From positions 248,001 through 312,000 of the forward strand of contig NZ_JYIX01000036.1 in NCBI RefSeq assembly GCF_000956505.1: DNA of 64,000 bases, read 5' to 3'. The notes below the pieces were generated by a model. The model made no database searches. It was given only the letters and a program-made list of their open reading frames with translations, and was not told the origin of the DNA. This stretch comes from Microbacterium azadirachtae. GTDB lineage: Bacteria > Actinomycetota > Actinomycetes > Actinomycetales > Microbacteriaceae. The stretch's first letter is position 1. Each line of letters opens with the position of its first letter. Below are positions 1 through 8,384 of this stretch, piece by piece. The position numbers and the translations under genes are program-made.

Positions 1-2
1 AG

Positions 3-152
3 ATCGCGGCCACCTGCGGATTCGGCAGTGCGACGCTGTTCCGGCACCACTTCACGCGGGAGGTCGGGATCGCGCCGAGCGCATACCGTCGCACGTACGC
101 CTGCGACCTCGCGGAGCAGACGGCGGAGCGAGAGCTGCTGTCCCTCGGGTAG
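3..152 (+). CDS. AraC-family regulator, C-terminal fragment
   Basis: Only the last 49 residues are inside the window; the gene begins upstream. The visible part is the second helix-turn-helix of an AraC/XylS DNA-binding domain: an IAxxCGF stretch, then LFRHHFTREVG, then the IAPSAYRR signature that closes these domains, and a short acidic tail. By family knowledge it binds DNA as a transcription activator or repressor. The ligand-binding half, which would tell the effector, is not visible. It converges on a small membrane-protein gene at 182-349. Confidence 0.75.
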   Translation: MAATCGFGSATLFRHHFTREVGIAPSAYRRTYACDLAEQTAERELLSLG

Positions 153-181
153 CGCCTGGCCGGTCTGCTTGGAGCGCAGGG

Positions 182-349
182 CTACCGCGTCGACAGATAG
201 AGGACGAGCACGCCGATGATCACCAGCGCGACCGCAAGCATGCTCCACACCGGCGCTCCGTAGACATCTCGGAGGATCCACGGCGTCCGATATCCGCGCT
301 CTGCGGCCGTCCGCCTGCGATGTCGTCTGCCGTCGTTCCGCGTCGCCAT
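182..349 (-). CDS. Small basic single-pass membrane protein
   Basis: A 55-residue reading frame starting at ATG 349. It has a strongly basic N-terminus (RNDGRRHRRR), a short linker, and one clear hydrophobic helix at about residues 34-52 (VWSMLAVALVIIGVLVLYL) ending in STR. This is a typical type of tiny cytoplasmic-in membrane protein. No good Shine-Dalgarno sequence is seen, which lowers confidence. It is divergent from the sigma-factor gene at 517. Family and function not recognised. Confidence 0.5.
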   Translation of the reverse strand: MATRNDGRRHRRRTAAERGYRTPWILRDVYGAPVWSMLAVALVIIGVLVLYLSTR

Positions 350-516
350 CGGGCGAGCGTAGGTCGGTGGGCTGAGGCTCGGCTATGACTGCGCCCGGTG
401 TCGCCTGAGCGCGGTCAGGGTTGCGGATCGGATGGGGCAGGCATCCGCTCACCGGGATCCGATGGCGGGATGACAGACTGAATATATTGGTCCGACGTCT
501 TGCGGAGGGAGCGAGC

Positions 517-1854
517 ATGCACGACAATCGCAGCGATGCGCAGCTGCTCCGCGCTGTGCGGGACGGCGACGGCGGCGCCTGGGAGCTCCTGTGGCACCGG
601 CACTACGACTCCGCTCTCCGGTACGCCCGGCGCCTCTACTGGTCGCGGGCGGAGGATCTCGTCTCGGAGTCGTTCCTCGCGATCTACCAGCAGCTGCGAA
701 CGCGGGACAACGGTCCGGATTCGTCCTTCCGCGCCTACCTGAAGACGGTGATCCGCAACACCTCCGCCCGATGGCATGCGGACGCCGGCCGGATGCTCGA
801 CACCGAGGACATCGATCAGGTGGATCCTCGCGATGGCCTCCGCCATGTCGAACGGGAGTCCGGTTCGGAGGATGTCCTCGCCGCGTTCGGAGCGCTTCCC
901 GACCGCTGGCAGCGGGTGCTCTGGCTCTCCGAGGTGGACCAGGCGGGGCGTCCCGCGATCGCGCGCGAGCTGGGCATCAGACCGAATGCGGTGTCGGCGC
1001 TGCAACGTCGTGCCCGCGCGGGTATGAAGTATCAATGGCTGGTCCGGCAGGTTCCGACGGGGCTGCGCGGCGATGCCGCGCACGTCGCCCGACTGCTGCC
1101 GCAGCACGTGGCGCACCCCCGGAATGCGGCTCTCGCCGCCGAGGTCGCCGCGCACCTCGTGACCTGCATGCTCTGCACGGACCTGCTGCGGGGCATGCAT
1201 GCCTCCGTCGCCCGGGCACAGGGCGGGGCGCTGTCGGCGGTGCTGCTCGGGACAGTCGGAGCGGGGGTGCCGGTCACCGCGTCGCTGAGCGCCGGGACAG
1301 CCGCCGCGGCCACGACCACGGCGGGCGCAGGTGTGCTGGCCTGGCTGTTCGCAGGCGGCGTCACCGCCGCTACGGTCGGCGGTCTCGTGGCGACGACGCT
1401 GCTCACCGTCACGCCTGCGGTCGCACCGCCGGCGGAGGCCCTCCGCGCCCCGACGGCGACAGCGCCGCCGTCGCCGTCGCCGGGCCCGTCCGCGGCCGCG
1501 GAGGCAGCTCGGATCGAGGTGCCCGAGCCGGTTGCGCCCGCGCCGGGTCCTCCGGGGGAGGCGGCGCCGGATCCCGCTCCGGTGGCTCCGGATCTCTCTG
1601 CGGTGATTCCGGATCCCGTTGCGGCCGTGATTCCGGATCCTGCCGTGCAGCTGCCTCCGGATGTCGTTGCGGGGGCGATTCCGGATCCCGTCGTGCAGGT
1701 GCCTCCGGATGGTGTTGCGGAACTGTGGTCGATGACCCTCCCGGACGCGTCACTGCCCGTCGTCGACCCGCCGCCGACGAGTATGCAGCGCGTCGCGACG
1801 TCCCAGATCGGCGTCCTGGGACTCTCGCTGGAACTGCGCGTCGTGCTTCCCTGA
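517..1854 (+). CDS. Membrane-anchored ECF-like sigma factor fused to anti-sigma zinc motif (paralog 1)
   Basis: A predicted RNA polymerase sigma factor of 445 residues. Sigma region 2 covers about residues 20-86 (ending DLVSESFLAIYQQ and FRAYLKTVIRN), and region 4 about 121-176 (LPDRWQRVLWLSE, then a helix-turn-helix with NAVSALQRRAR). An anti-sigma-like zinc motif H213-xxx-C217-xx-C220 follows, then hydrophobic Ala/Val/Gly segments at about 237-262 and 272-303 and a Pro-rich outside tail with three IPDP units (364, 372, 388). ATG 517 was chosen because GGAGGG lies 7 bases upstream and because the paralog at 5508 aligns without gaps from this residue; 37 of the first 60 residues are identical. 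By analogy with sigma/anti-sigma pairs, signal-dependent proteolysis or a conformational change would release the sigma half. That is inference. Confidence 0.9.
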   Translation: MHDNRSDAQLLRAVRDGDGGAWELLWHRHYDSALRYARRLYWSRAEDLVSESFLAIYQQLRTRDNGPDSSFRAYLKTVIRNTSARWHADAGRMLDTEDIDQVDPRDGLRHVERESGSEDVLAAFGALPDRWQRVLWLSEVDQAGRPAIARELGIRPNAVSALQRRARAGMKYQWLVRQVPTGLRGDAAHVARLLPQHVAHPRNAALAAEVAAHLVTCMLCTDLLRGMHASVARAQGGALSAVLLGTVGAGVPVTASLSAGTAAAATTTAGAGVLAWLFAGGVTAATVGGLVATTLLTVTPAVAPPAEALRAPTATAPPSPSPGPSAAAEAARIEVPEPVAPAPGPPGEAAPDPAPVAPDLSAVIPDPVAAVIPDPAVQLPPDVVAGAIPDPVVQVPPDGVAELWSMTLPDASLPVVDPPPTSMQRVATSQIGVLGLSLELRVVLP

Positions 1855-1857
1855 CGT

Positions 1858-2145
1858 CTAGCCGCGGGCCGGGGCGGATCCTTTGCGCAGATTCCGTCGC
1901 TGGTGGTCATGCGGGCGGACGTCGTGGGGAGCGCAGCGCGGCATCCCATCCTCTGATTCCGTCGGTGCGGCGGGGACTGCCGCGGCTGCGGCAGCCGCTG
2001 CGGCATCGTCGGCGGCGGCGACCGCGGTGATGACGCTCAGGTTCCACGCAGCGCTGGGCCGGACTCGTCTGCGGTCGATCGCGCGTTCGCCCGGCTCCTC
2101 CGGATCGAGGGCGGATCCTTCGGCTGGCGTCTCGGAGTTGCGCAT
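1858..2145 (-). CDS. Possible small protein with Tat-like Ala-rich segment
   Basis: A 95-residue frame convergent with the sigma gene, only 3 bases from its stop. A GAGG element precedes ATG 2145 by 5 bases. The N-terminal half is charged, followed by DRRRVRPSAAWNLSVITAV and a long Ala run. This order (basic Arg cluster, AAW, S-V-I, Ala-rich) resembles the signal region of the secreted protein at 7524 (VSRRTIVKGAAWSVPVIAAA), which follows the other sigma paralog. The C-terminal part is basic and unlike a folded domain, so it may be a decayed copy of such a gene. Alternatively it is a chance frame. Confidence 0.4.
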   Translation of the reverse strand: MRNSETPAEGSALDPEEPGERAIDRRRVRPSAAWNLSVITAVAAADDAAAAAAAAAVPAAPTESEDGMPRCAPHDVRPHDHQRRNLRKGSAPARG

Positions 2146-2248
2146 GTCATCCTCACTCGTGCATCGGCCCACCGCGAGCCGATCGTCCGACCCGGTGAGG
2201 GGTCGTCGATGTAGAGAGTCGGCAATCGGCCGATAGTGACGCGCTCCG

Positions 2249-3391
2249 GTGAAGAAACCCGAGGGGCATCCGCAGATCGTTGCGGGGAACACGGGAAGCG
2301 CTCGAGATGTTGCACCGGCCGTGGACATCCTCGACAGCATCGTGATCGGCGCGGGCCAGGCCGGCCTGTCGAGCTCGCACCATCTGCGCCGGCTCGGCAT
2401 CGCGCATGTGGTCCTGGACGCGGACGATGCGCCGGGCGGTGCGTGGCAGCACCGATGGGACGCGCTCACGATGCAGGATGTGCACGGCGTCGCCGAGTTA
2501 CCGGGATCCGTCCCGCCTCCGCGCACGACGGAGCAGGCGAACCGTGCGGTGCCGGCCTATTTCGCCGGCTACGAGCGCGCCCATGAGCTGCCGGTGATCC
2601 GGCCTGTGTACGTCGACCGGGTGACCGACGACGAAGGGATCCTCGTCGTGCACGCGGGGGATCGGAGCTGGCGCACGCGCACCCTCATCAACGCCACGGG
2701 CACGTGGACGCAGCCGTTCCTGCCGCATTACCCGGGTATGGAGACCTTCCTCGGGGAGCAGTTCCACACGGTCGACTACCCGGGACCGGAGCACCTCCGC
2801 GGCAAGCGTGTGCTCGTGGTCGGCGGCGGGGCGTCGGCCGTGCAGTTCCTGGGTGCACTCGCACCGATCGCGGACGTCGTGTGGGCCACCCGACGTCCGC
2901 CCGTCTGGCGCAACGACGACTTCACCCCCGAGGCGGGCGCCGCCGCCGTGGCGCTCGTCGAACAGCGCGTCGCGCAGGGTCTCGCCCCGCAGAGTGTGGT
3001 CAGCGTGACCGGGCTGATGCTGCGGCCGCAGGAGCAGGCGGCGGCCGAGCTCGGCGTCTACGACGCGCGCCGGCCCATGTTCGAGCGCATCGAGCCGGAC
3101 GGCGTCCGATGGGCGGACGGCTCTTTCGAGCCTGTCGACGCGATCCTGTGGGCCACGGGGTTCCGGCCCGCGATCGGGCACCTCGCCCCGCTGCATCTGC
3201 GCAGCGAGCGCGGCGGGATCCAGCTCGACCGCGACGGGAGGGGCACGACGGCCGTGAAGGATCCGCGGATCCAGCTCGTGGGCTACGGCCCCTCGGCGAG
3301 CACGATCGGCGCGAACCGGGCCGGCCGCACCGCCGCGCGCGGCGTGCAGCGCTACCTCGCGCGGGCGCTTGCCGCGGTCGACGCGGGCTGA
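2249..3391 (+). CDS. FAD/NAD(P)-dependent flavoprotein monooxygenase-like
   Basis: A 380-residue flavin-containing monooxygenase-type oxidoreductase. The FAD Rossmann motif GAGQAGL is at about residues 32-38, followed by the typical GGAWQHRWD segment. A second NAD(P) dinucleotide fold has VVGGGASAVQF near residue 190, and a C-terminal WATGFRP motif precedes the flavin-facing end. Such proteins oxygenate small nucleophiles or act as putative flavoproteins of unknown substrate. The stated GTG start lacks a ribosome site; GTG 2321, just before DILDSIVIGAGQAG, would give the more usual N-terminus. It is monocistronic and faces the 3908-5197 gene across a repeat region. Confidence 0.85.
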   Translation: MKKPEGHPQIVAGNTGSARDVAPAVDILDSIVIGAGQAGLSSSHHLRRLGIAHVVLDADDAPGGAWQHRWDALTMQDVHGVAELPGSVPPPRTTEQANRAVPAYFAGYERAHELPVIRPVYVDRVTDDEGILVVHAGDRSWRTRTLINATGTWTQPFLPHYPGMETFLGEQFHTVDYPGPEHLRGKRVLVVGGGASAVQFLGALAPIADVVWATRRPPVWRNDDFTPEAGAAAVALVEQRVAQGLAPQSVVSVTGLMLRPQEQAAAELGVYDARRPMFERIEPDGVRWADGSFEPVDAILWATGFRPAIGHLAPLHLRSERGGIQLDRDGRGTTAVKDPRIQLVGYGPSASTIGANRAGRTAARGVQRYLARALAAVDAG

Positions 3392-3425
3392 GCCGCTCGG
3401 GCCCGCGCGGGGTCCGGGCGCCCGC

Positions 3426-3875
3426 TTTCGGGGCGCGTTCTCCGGTTTTGGGGCGCGCTACGACGTGCAACCGGGGTGGGGCGCGCCCCAAAACGAGGTG
3501 GTGCGCCCCAAACCGAGCGACTGCGCGCGGGAGGGTGTCGAGTCAGGAGGGCGTCGGGACCGGATCCGGTCGACGTGGTGTTTCGGGGCGCGTTCTCCGG
3601 TTTTGGGGCGCGCTACGACGTGGAACCGGGGTACGGTGCGCCCCAAAATGAGGTGGTGCGCCCCAAACCGAGCGACTGCGAGCGGGAGAGCGTCGGGACC
3701 GGGCCCGTGTGAGATCAAGGGTCGGCCGGGTCCCGGCCCGGATCCGGGCTGTCAAGTTCGGATCCGGAGTTGGCCGTGGATTCGGGGCGCGTTCTCCGGT
3801 TTTGGGGCGCACCACGTCGTCGAAACCGGGCGTGGTGCGCCCCGAAGCGGTGGGGTGCGCCCCAAACGGAGCACA
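3426..3875. repeat. Three-copy palindromic GGGGCGC repeat between convergent genes
   Basis: The 516-base gap between the flavoprotein and the exporter gene holds three related units starting at 3426, 3581 and 3780, each about 95-110 bases. Each carries two TTTTGGGGCGC-type arms followed by two GCGCCCCAAA-type arms. In unit 1 the arms at 3446-3458 and 3481-3493 are a perfect 13-bp inverted repeat. Units 1 and 2 are nearly identical; unit 3 is diverged. The frames running through them have no recognisable protein. The block can act as a bidirectional terminator for the two converging genes and looks like a REP-type interspersed element. No gene is supported here. Confidence 0.8.
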
Positions 3876-3907
3876 GGTGCGCCAGGAGAAGGAAGAGTGC
3901 GCGGGGG

Positions 3908-5197
3908 TCAGCGGATGATGCGGATCGAGCCGGTCGCGGTGGACGGGGAGACGGGCCGCGTGATCCGCAGCGCGTCGGCGATCAGCGCGCCGACCTTCGT
4001 CCCGATGCACAGGCTGATGAAGATCATCGGGGCGGCTGCGAGCGCCGCGGCGTCGAACGACGCGAGCGCCACGAGCCCGACCGTGCCGGGGACCAGGAGC
4101 AGGAAGGCCGGCTGGAACGAGACCGTCGCGGGGACCGCGAGCGTCATCCTCTCCAGCACCCGCGCCGCGAGGAACAGCAGCCCGGCGGTGATCCCCGTCG
4201 CGACGGTGCTGCCGGTGTACGGGCTCAGCAGCATCAGTGCCGCGTAGGTGCAGATCATCACGATCACCGTCGCGATCGTGAGGCGGAATCCGGATCCGAA
4301 GCTCAGCCCGATCCCGATCGCGAGCACCACGACACCGACCCAGCTCCAGGCCAGCGGCGGCACGGCCTCCCACCCACCGTGCCCCGTGACGAGCGAGGTC
4401 TCGCCGACGAGGGCCGCGGAACGCGGATCCACGCGCAGCCCGGTCGCCGCCGCGCCGGTGAAGATCCCCGCTGCCATGAACGTGAGCATGATCAGGCCGT
4501 ACACGAGCCGCGATGCCCCGGTGACGATGTCGGCCGCGGTCAGTTCGAGGAGTGCGTTCGTGATGAGGGCGCCCGGCACGAGCAGCGCGACAGGGGCGCA
4601 CACCGCGAAGAGCGGCACGGCGCCCAGATCCAGGCGATCGGCGACCACCCCGACGACGAGGGTCGAGATGAGCGATGCGACGAACGGGACCACGGCCGCG
4701 GCCGCGCGGATCCGCTCCGTGGCCAGCACGATCGCGGCGACGAGTCCGCCGACCAGCAGCGCGAGCACGATCGCCCACCACGGGCAGCGGAACAGTATCG
4801 CGAGTCCCGCCGCGAGGAGCGCGCCGCCGAGCGCGGTCTGCAGGACCGGATGACGGCGCTGCAGACCGCGGATGTGCGAGATGTGCGACGGAACCTGGTC
4901 CAGCGTGACGCGTCCCGCCTCGAGCCGTCGTGCGAGGCGGGAGGCGTGGGCGGTCTGGCGGAAGGTCAGCCCCGGCCCTCCGCCGGCGGAGATCGTGGTC
5001 GCTCCGGGGATGCCGGGACGGCTCACGAACACGTGCTCGGGGAGCACGGCGAAAGAGAGGTCAGCGCCGGGCGCAGTCGCGTCGCGGGCGCGCTCGAGCG
5101 TGCCGCGCACATCGGTCACGGACACGCCGGAATCGAGCAGCAGCGCGCCGAGGTCGCCGAGAGCGACGTCAGGGGAGACCGGATCGGAAGGGGACAT
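3908..5197 (-). CDS. ThrE-type threonine/serine exporter family protein
   Basis: A 429-residue inner-membrane protein. The N-terminal soluble portion (about 1-130) has the DUF1212 pattern: LGALLLDSGVSVTDVRGTLERA, then GADLSFAVLPEHVFVS. About ten hydrophobic helices follow in the two-block arrangement (ThrE N- and C-parts) of Corynebacterium-type threonine/serine exporters. ATG 5197 is used because AGGTG precedes it; longer in-frame extension upstream has no support. By family role it would export small amino acids driven by proton motive force. Substrate is inferred from family only. Confidence 0.88.
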   Translation of the reverse strand: MSPSDPVSPDVALGDLGALLLDSGVSVTDVRGTLERARDATAPGADLSFAVLPEHVFVSRPGIPGATTISAGGGPGLTFRQTAHASRLARRLEAGRVTLDQVPSHISHIRGLQRRHPVLQTALGGALLAAGLAILFRCPWWAIVLALLVGGLVAAIVLATERIRAAAAVVPFVASLISTLVVGVVADRLDLGAVPLFAVCAPVALLVPGALITNALLELTAADIVTGASRLVYGLIMLTFMAAGIFTGAAATGLRVDPRSAALVGETSLVTGHGGWEAVPPLAWSWVGVVVLAIGIGLSFGSGFRLTIATVIVMICTYAALMLLSPYTGSTVATGITAGLLFLAARVLERMTLAVPATVSFQPAFLLLVPGTVGLVALASFDAAALAAAPMIFISLCIGTKVGALIADALRITRPVSPSTATGSIRIIR

Positions 5198-5287
5198 CAC
5201 CTGAAATCGTAGAACGTGCGGCGGCCCCCGCGCGGTTCGCAACGGTCAGCGGCGACCGGCCCCCGCGGAGACGCCCAGCCGCGGCGA

Positions 5288-5308
5288 CCTAGGGCCTGTC
5301 TGACAAAG
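5288..5308 (+). repeat. Left terminal inverted repeat
   Basis: CCTAGG-GCC-TGTCTGACAAAG, matching the right copy at 8679-8699 (reverse strand) at 19 of 21 positions. The two differences are both in the central three bases. Confidence 0.75.
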
Positions 5309-5507
5309 CCCGGACCGCACTGGAGGACGCCGACGACGAGGAGACCTCAGCCTCCACGCATCGGGGAAGGATTTGCTTGAGGAGAAGTGACGATAACTTG
5401 CGGCGTGTCGGTACCGATAGCCTGTCTGAGTTCTGTGCTGACCCCGCGCAGACGTTACTGGCGTGGAGGGAAACGCGCCAGGTGGGCCTCGTTTCTGGAG
5501 AGACTTC

Positions 5508-7301
5508 GTGGTGGACGCACGCACCGACGCTGACTTGCTGAGCGCTGTCCTCGAGGGAGATGAGCGCGCGTATGCGGTGCTGTGGGAGCGACACTTCCCT
5601 GCTGCTCGACGCTATGCGCATCGGCTCTTCGCTGCCAGAGCGGATGACCTGGTCTCGGAGTCTTTCCTCGCGATCTACCAGCAGGTGACCACGACGGATG
5701 CCGGGCCGCGGTTCGCGTTCCGGTCGTACTTGAAGACGGTTCTGCGCAACACGGCCATGCGGTGGTCTAACGAAGCGCGCCAGATGGTCCTCGCGGAGAT
5801 GGTTGATTCCGTCGATGAGCGGGACGCGCTCAGCATGGCTGAGGTCGACAGCGAAGCCGGAGATGTCCTGGCGGCGCTGCAAGCCCTGCCGGAGCGGTGG
5901 CAGCGAGTGCTGTGGCTCGCGGAGGTTGCAGAGGTTGGTCGTCCTGCGATCGCGCGGGAGCTGGGGGTCAAGGCCAACGCTGTCTCAGCCCTTCAACGCA
6001 GGGCGCGCGCCGGTCTGAAGTATCAGTGGCTCATTCTCCAGGTTCCGCCCGCCGTTCGAGACGATCAGACCCATGCGGCGCGGCTTTTCCCGCAGTATCT
6101 GACCGAGCCGGCCAATGCGGCAGTTTCCGCCGAGGTGAACCTGCACATCGCTGAGTGCACGCCGTGCCGGGCCTTGCTGCGGGATACGCGGAGTTCGGCC
6201 GCACGCATGGGCGGCAGCACGCTTGCTGTGCTGCTGGGCACCGGCGGTGTCGGTGCTGCCACGGCTGCGTTGTCGTCGGCCACGACGGCCATCGCTGCAG
6301 TCGCCGGCGCAGGAGCCATGTCGTGGCTGGTGGGCGGAGGCATCGCGGCCGTCACCGCTGGCAGCCTGGTCATCTCGTCGTTCTTCACCGTGGGGCCAGC
6401 GGTCGCCGAACCTCAACCTGAACGCGTGCAGACTGTACCTTCCGCAGCCACCCCGCCAGCGTCCAGTGCAGAGCCCACCGCGTCGGCCGCTTCGCCGGCG
6501 GTCGGGGCACCGGAGCGGGTATCGGGTCAGCCGGATCCCGCGGATCAGGCCCTGGGCTTGACCGATGACCCCGCACACTACTTCCCTGGGTATCAATCCC
6601 GCCCGGATCCCGCCTCGAACGTCCCCGACCCGGGCATCGGCCCGACCCCGGAGCCGAGCCCGACAACGGGACCGGGCAGCAGCCCCACGGGGTTCACGCC
6701 CGGTGTCACCAGCCCGACCAGCAGCTCCGCGTACATCTCGCCGATCATCGCGGGAAAGACTTCGCCGGGCACCAAAGTCGCCGTTCAGATCGACACGCGG
6801 CGCTTCACTCCCGAGGTCGCCTCTGACGGTTCCTGGAGCCTGGACACCCGCGGGCTGGAACTGACCGCTGGCAGCTACACCTACCAGGCCCGGGCATATA
6901 CGGATTTCGTGTCTTCCGCCGCTGTCGATGGTGCGTTCACCGTGCTCCCGCTTGAGATCCGGGGCTTCGAGAACATCACCGGGTTCGAGGACCTCACCAC
7001 AACGCAGGCCGCGACAACTGGCCTCATCGTAGAGTTCCAGGGCCCGGTGAACGGTGTCGTCTATGTCCAGACGATGGAGGGCATCACCGCGCTCGTCGCC
7101 CTCGACGCGGACGGGTACGCGAAGCGCCGGCTGCTCGTGCACTCGTACGGCTGGTACTGGTTCAATATGCGCTATTTGGACAGCGACGGCTATATGGGAC
7201 CAGGTTGGGAACACAACCTCGACGTCTACGACCCCGTTGCACCGTACGACCCGATGGGGCCCAACCCCGAAGACATGACCTACGAGTTCGTCACCCCCTA
7301 A
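5508..7301 (+). CDS. Membrane-anchored ECF-like sigma factor with extracellular Ig-like region (paralog 2)
   Basis: A predicted sigma factor of 597 residues. From GTG 5508 it aligns without a gap to the protein at 517 through about residue 300: sigma region 2 (20-86), region 4 (121-176), the zinc motif H213-xxx-C217-xx-C220, and hydrophobic segments around 237-265 and 272-300. GGAGAG lies 5 bases upstream of this start. The outside part differs: a Pro/Ser/Thr linker, then a bacterial Ig-like beta domain at about 405-485 (SPGTKVAVQIDTRRF, GSWSLDTRG, AGSYTYQARAY), and a further Tyr/Asp-rich domain to the end. The Ig-like part could sense a ligand or partner at the cell surface. The secreted gene 222 bases downstream is the obvious candidate target or partner. 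Confidence 0.9.
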   Translation: MVDARTDADLLSAVLEGDERAYAVLWERHFPAARRYAHRLFAARADDLVSESFLAIYQQVTTTDAGPRFAFRSYLKTVLRNTAMRWSNEARQMVLAEMVDSVDERDALSMAEVDSEAGDVLAALQALPERWQRVLWLAEVAEVGRPAIARELGVKANAVSALQRRARAGLKYQWLILQVPPAVRDDQTHAARLFPQYLTEPANAAVSAEVNLHIAECTPCRALLRDTRSSAARMGGSTLAVLLGTGGVGAATAALSSATTAIAAVAGAGAMSWLVGGGIAAVTAGSLVISSFFTVGPAVAEPQPERVQTVPSAATPPASSAEPTASAASPAVGAPERVSGQPDPADQALGLTDDPAHYFPGYQSRPDPASNVPDPGIGPTPEPSPTTGPGSSPTGFTPGVTSPTSSSAYISPIIAGKTSPGTKVAVQIDTRRFTPEVASDGSWSLDTRGLELTAGSYTYQARAYTDFVSSAAVDGAFTVLPLEIRGFENITGFEDLTTTQAATTGLIVEFQGPVNGVVYVQTMEGITALVALDADGYAKRRLLVHSYGWYWFNMRYLDSDGYMGPGWEHNLDVYDPVAPYDPMGPNPEDMTYEFVTP

Positions 7302-7457
7302 GCCAACCGTCAGCCCCACGCCGATCGCGCGGACCGGGCCGCATGTCCAGCCGATCGCGCTCGTCGAAAGCGACCTCCCCGTCGTCTTTCGGATTTCTGG
7401 ATCGACGCGTCACCTTTCCGATGGCTCTGACTCCTTCCCCATTGACAGGTGTGCTAG

Positions 7458-7490
7458 TTCCGTCGGCGTCGCCCAACGACGTCGACGGAA
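7458..7490 (+). promoter_or_regulatory. Hairpin in the leader of the Tat-type gene
   Basis: Arms 7458-7471 and 7477-7490 pair at 13 of 14 positions around a 5-base loop, 16-20 bases before the ribosome site of the gene at 7524. A third copy of the right-arm core (GTCGACGGAAC, 7526-7536) overlaps the start codon, so the left arm could pair there instead. A TTGACA box at 7442-7447 could be a -35 element, though no clear -10 was found. Confidence 0.4.
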
Positions 7491-7523
7491 AGGCACGCGC
7501 CAACAGAAGGGGAGATTTGAACT

Positions 7524-8273
7524 ATGTCGACGGAACAAAGCACTGACACCACCAAGGAAGCACGACGCGTATCCCGGCGAACGATCGTGAAGGGCGCGGC
7601 GTGGTCGGTCCCCGTCATCGCCGCAGCGGCCGCTGCGCCGCACGCCGCAGCGTCGGTCTGCAACCAGCCCGGCATCTTGCGCGGCGTCGGGGCCTGGAAC
7701 ATCAACGGCCCCAAGGGGGGAGGGGCCGGATACGTCGGCTCGATTCCCAACAACGCCCCGAACGGAAGCCGATGGTTCTACGCGGCAGGCAGCGTTCTCC
7801 CGTTCACCTGGAACTGGACGGCGACGTCCGACCCCACGGGGATCATCCCAGCCGGAACCACCTTCAGGGTGGGACTCGGCGGAGTCGACACACTCGACAA
7901 CTACTGGATCCAGAGCTTCCCTGCTCCCATCGCCAACATCCCCGCGGTGGGAGTGGGTACTCCTCTTCCTGAAGCCACCTGGGGACCGGTGTATCTTTAC
8001 ACAACCACCGCCGATATCCCCGCAGGCACCGTCATCACCTGGACCTCGACAGCCACGTTGAAGAACACCATCCCAGCCCAAGAGATTGACGCAGCCAACT
8101 TCGGGGCTTATGCGACGATCGCGCCGAAGAAGGACAGCACGGCTTGCCCTCCCGTTCTTGGGAGCTCCGTGATCGCGTCGGAATGGCTACCGTCTAGCTC
8201 GACAAACGGGCCGGGTACGTATGCGATCGTTTCCGAATACGGGCTCTCCCACCCGGGCTACTACCAGCCCTAG
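7524..8273 (+). CDS. Secreted protein with Tat signal, function unknown
   Basis: A 249-residue protein with a twin-arginine signal: EARRVSRRTIVKGAAWSVPVIAAAAAAPHAAAS, cleaved near residue 43. The mature part is rich in Thr, Gly, Pro and aromatic residues with alternating hydrophobic strands (SVLPFTWNWTATSDP, GTTFRVGLGG, GTVITWTSTATL), suggesting an all-beta surface domain. There are Cys residues near both ends of the mature chain (SVCNQ and TACPP). GGAG lies 9 bases before ATG 7524. It follows sigma paralog 2 inside the IS-ended unit, so it may be its regulon target or a ligand of its outer domain. No family was recognised. Confidence 0.85.
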   Translation: MSTEQSTDTTKEARRVSRRTIVKGAAWSVPVIAAAAAAPHAAASVCNQPGILRGVGAWNINGPKGGGAGYVGSIPNNAPNGSRWFYAAGSVLPFTWNWTATSDPTGIIPAGTTFRVGLGGVDTLDNYWIQSFPAPIANIPAVGVGTPLPEATWGPVYLYTTTADIPAGTVITWTSTATLKNTIPAQEIDAANFGAYATIAPKKDSTACPPVLGSSVIASEWLPSSSTNGPGTYAIVSEYGLSHPGYYQP

Positions 8274-8291
8274 GACGTCCCAGAAAGTGTT

Positions 8292-8337
8292 CGGGTCTTC
8301 GGTGGCGAGGAACCGACCTCTCGCCACCGAAGACCCG
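8292..8337 (+). terminator. Strong stem-loop terminator after the secreted-protein gene
   Basis: A perfect 18-bp stem (8292-8309 with 8320-8337) around a 10-base loop, 18 bases past the stop at 8273. There is no T run, as usual in GC-rich actinobacteria. Confidence 0.8.
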
Positions 8338-8384
8338 GTGTTGCCCCATCGCGACGTGCACCCCCCCGGCGCCGCAAGCGCCTT

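Noticed and set aside
1883..2236. Plus-strand frame with an Ala run between sigma paralog 1 and the flavoprotein
   Set aside because: Reverse-strand image of the small minus-strand frame, which has the better ribosome site and protein-like order.
3369..4247. Plus-strand frames translating the GGGGCGC repeats (GARSPVLGRATTW-type)
   Set aside because: Repeats are palindromic DNA with similar apparent peptides in several frames; no start signal and no conservation of coding expected.
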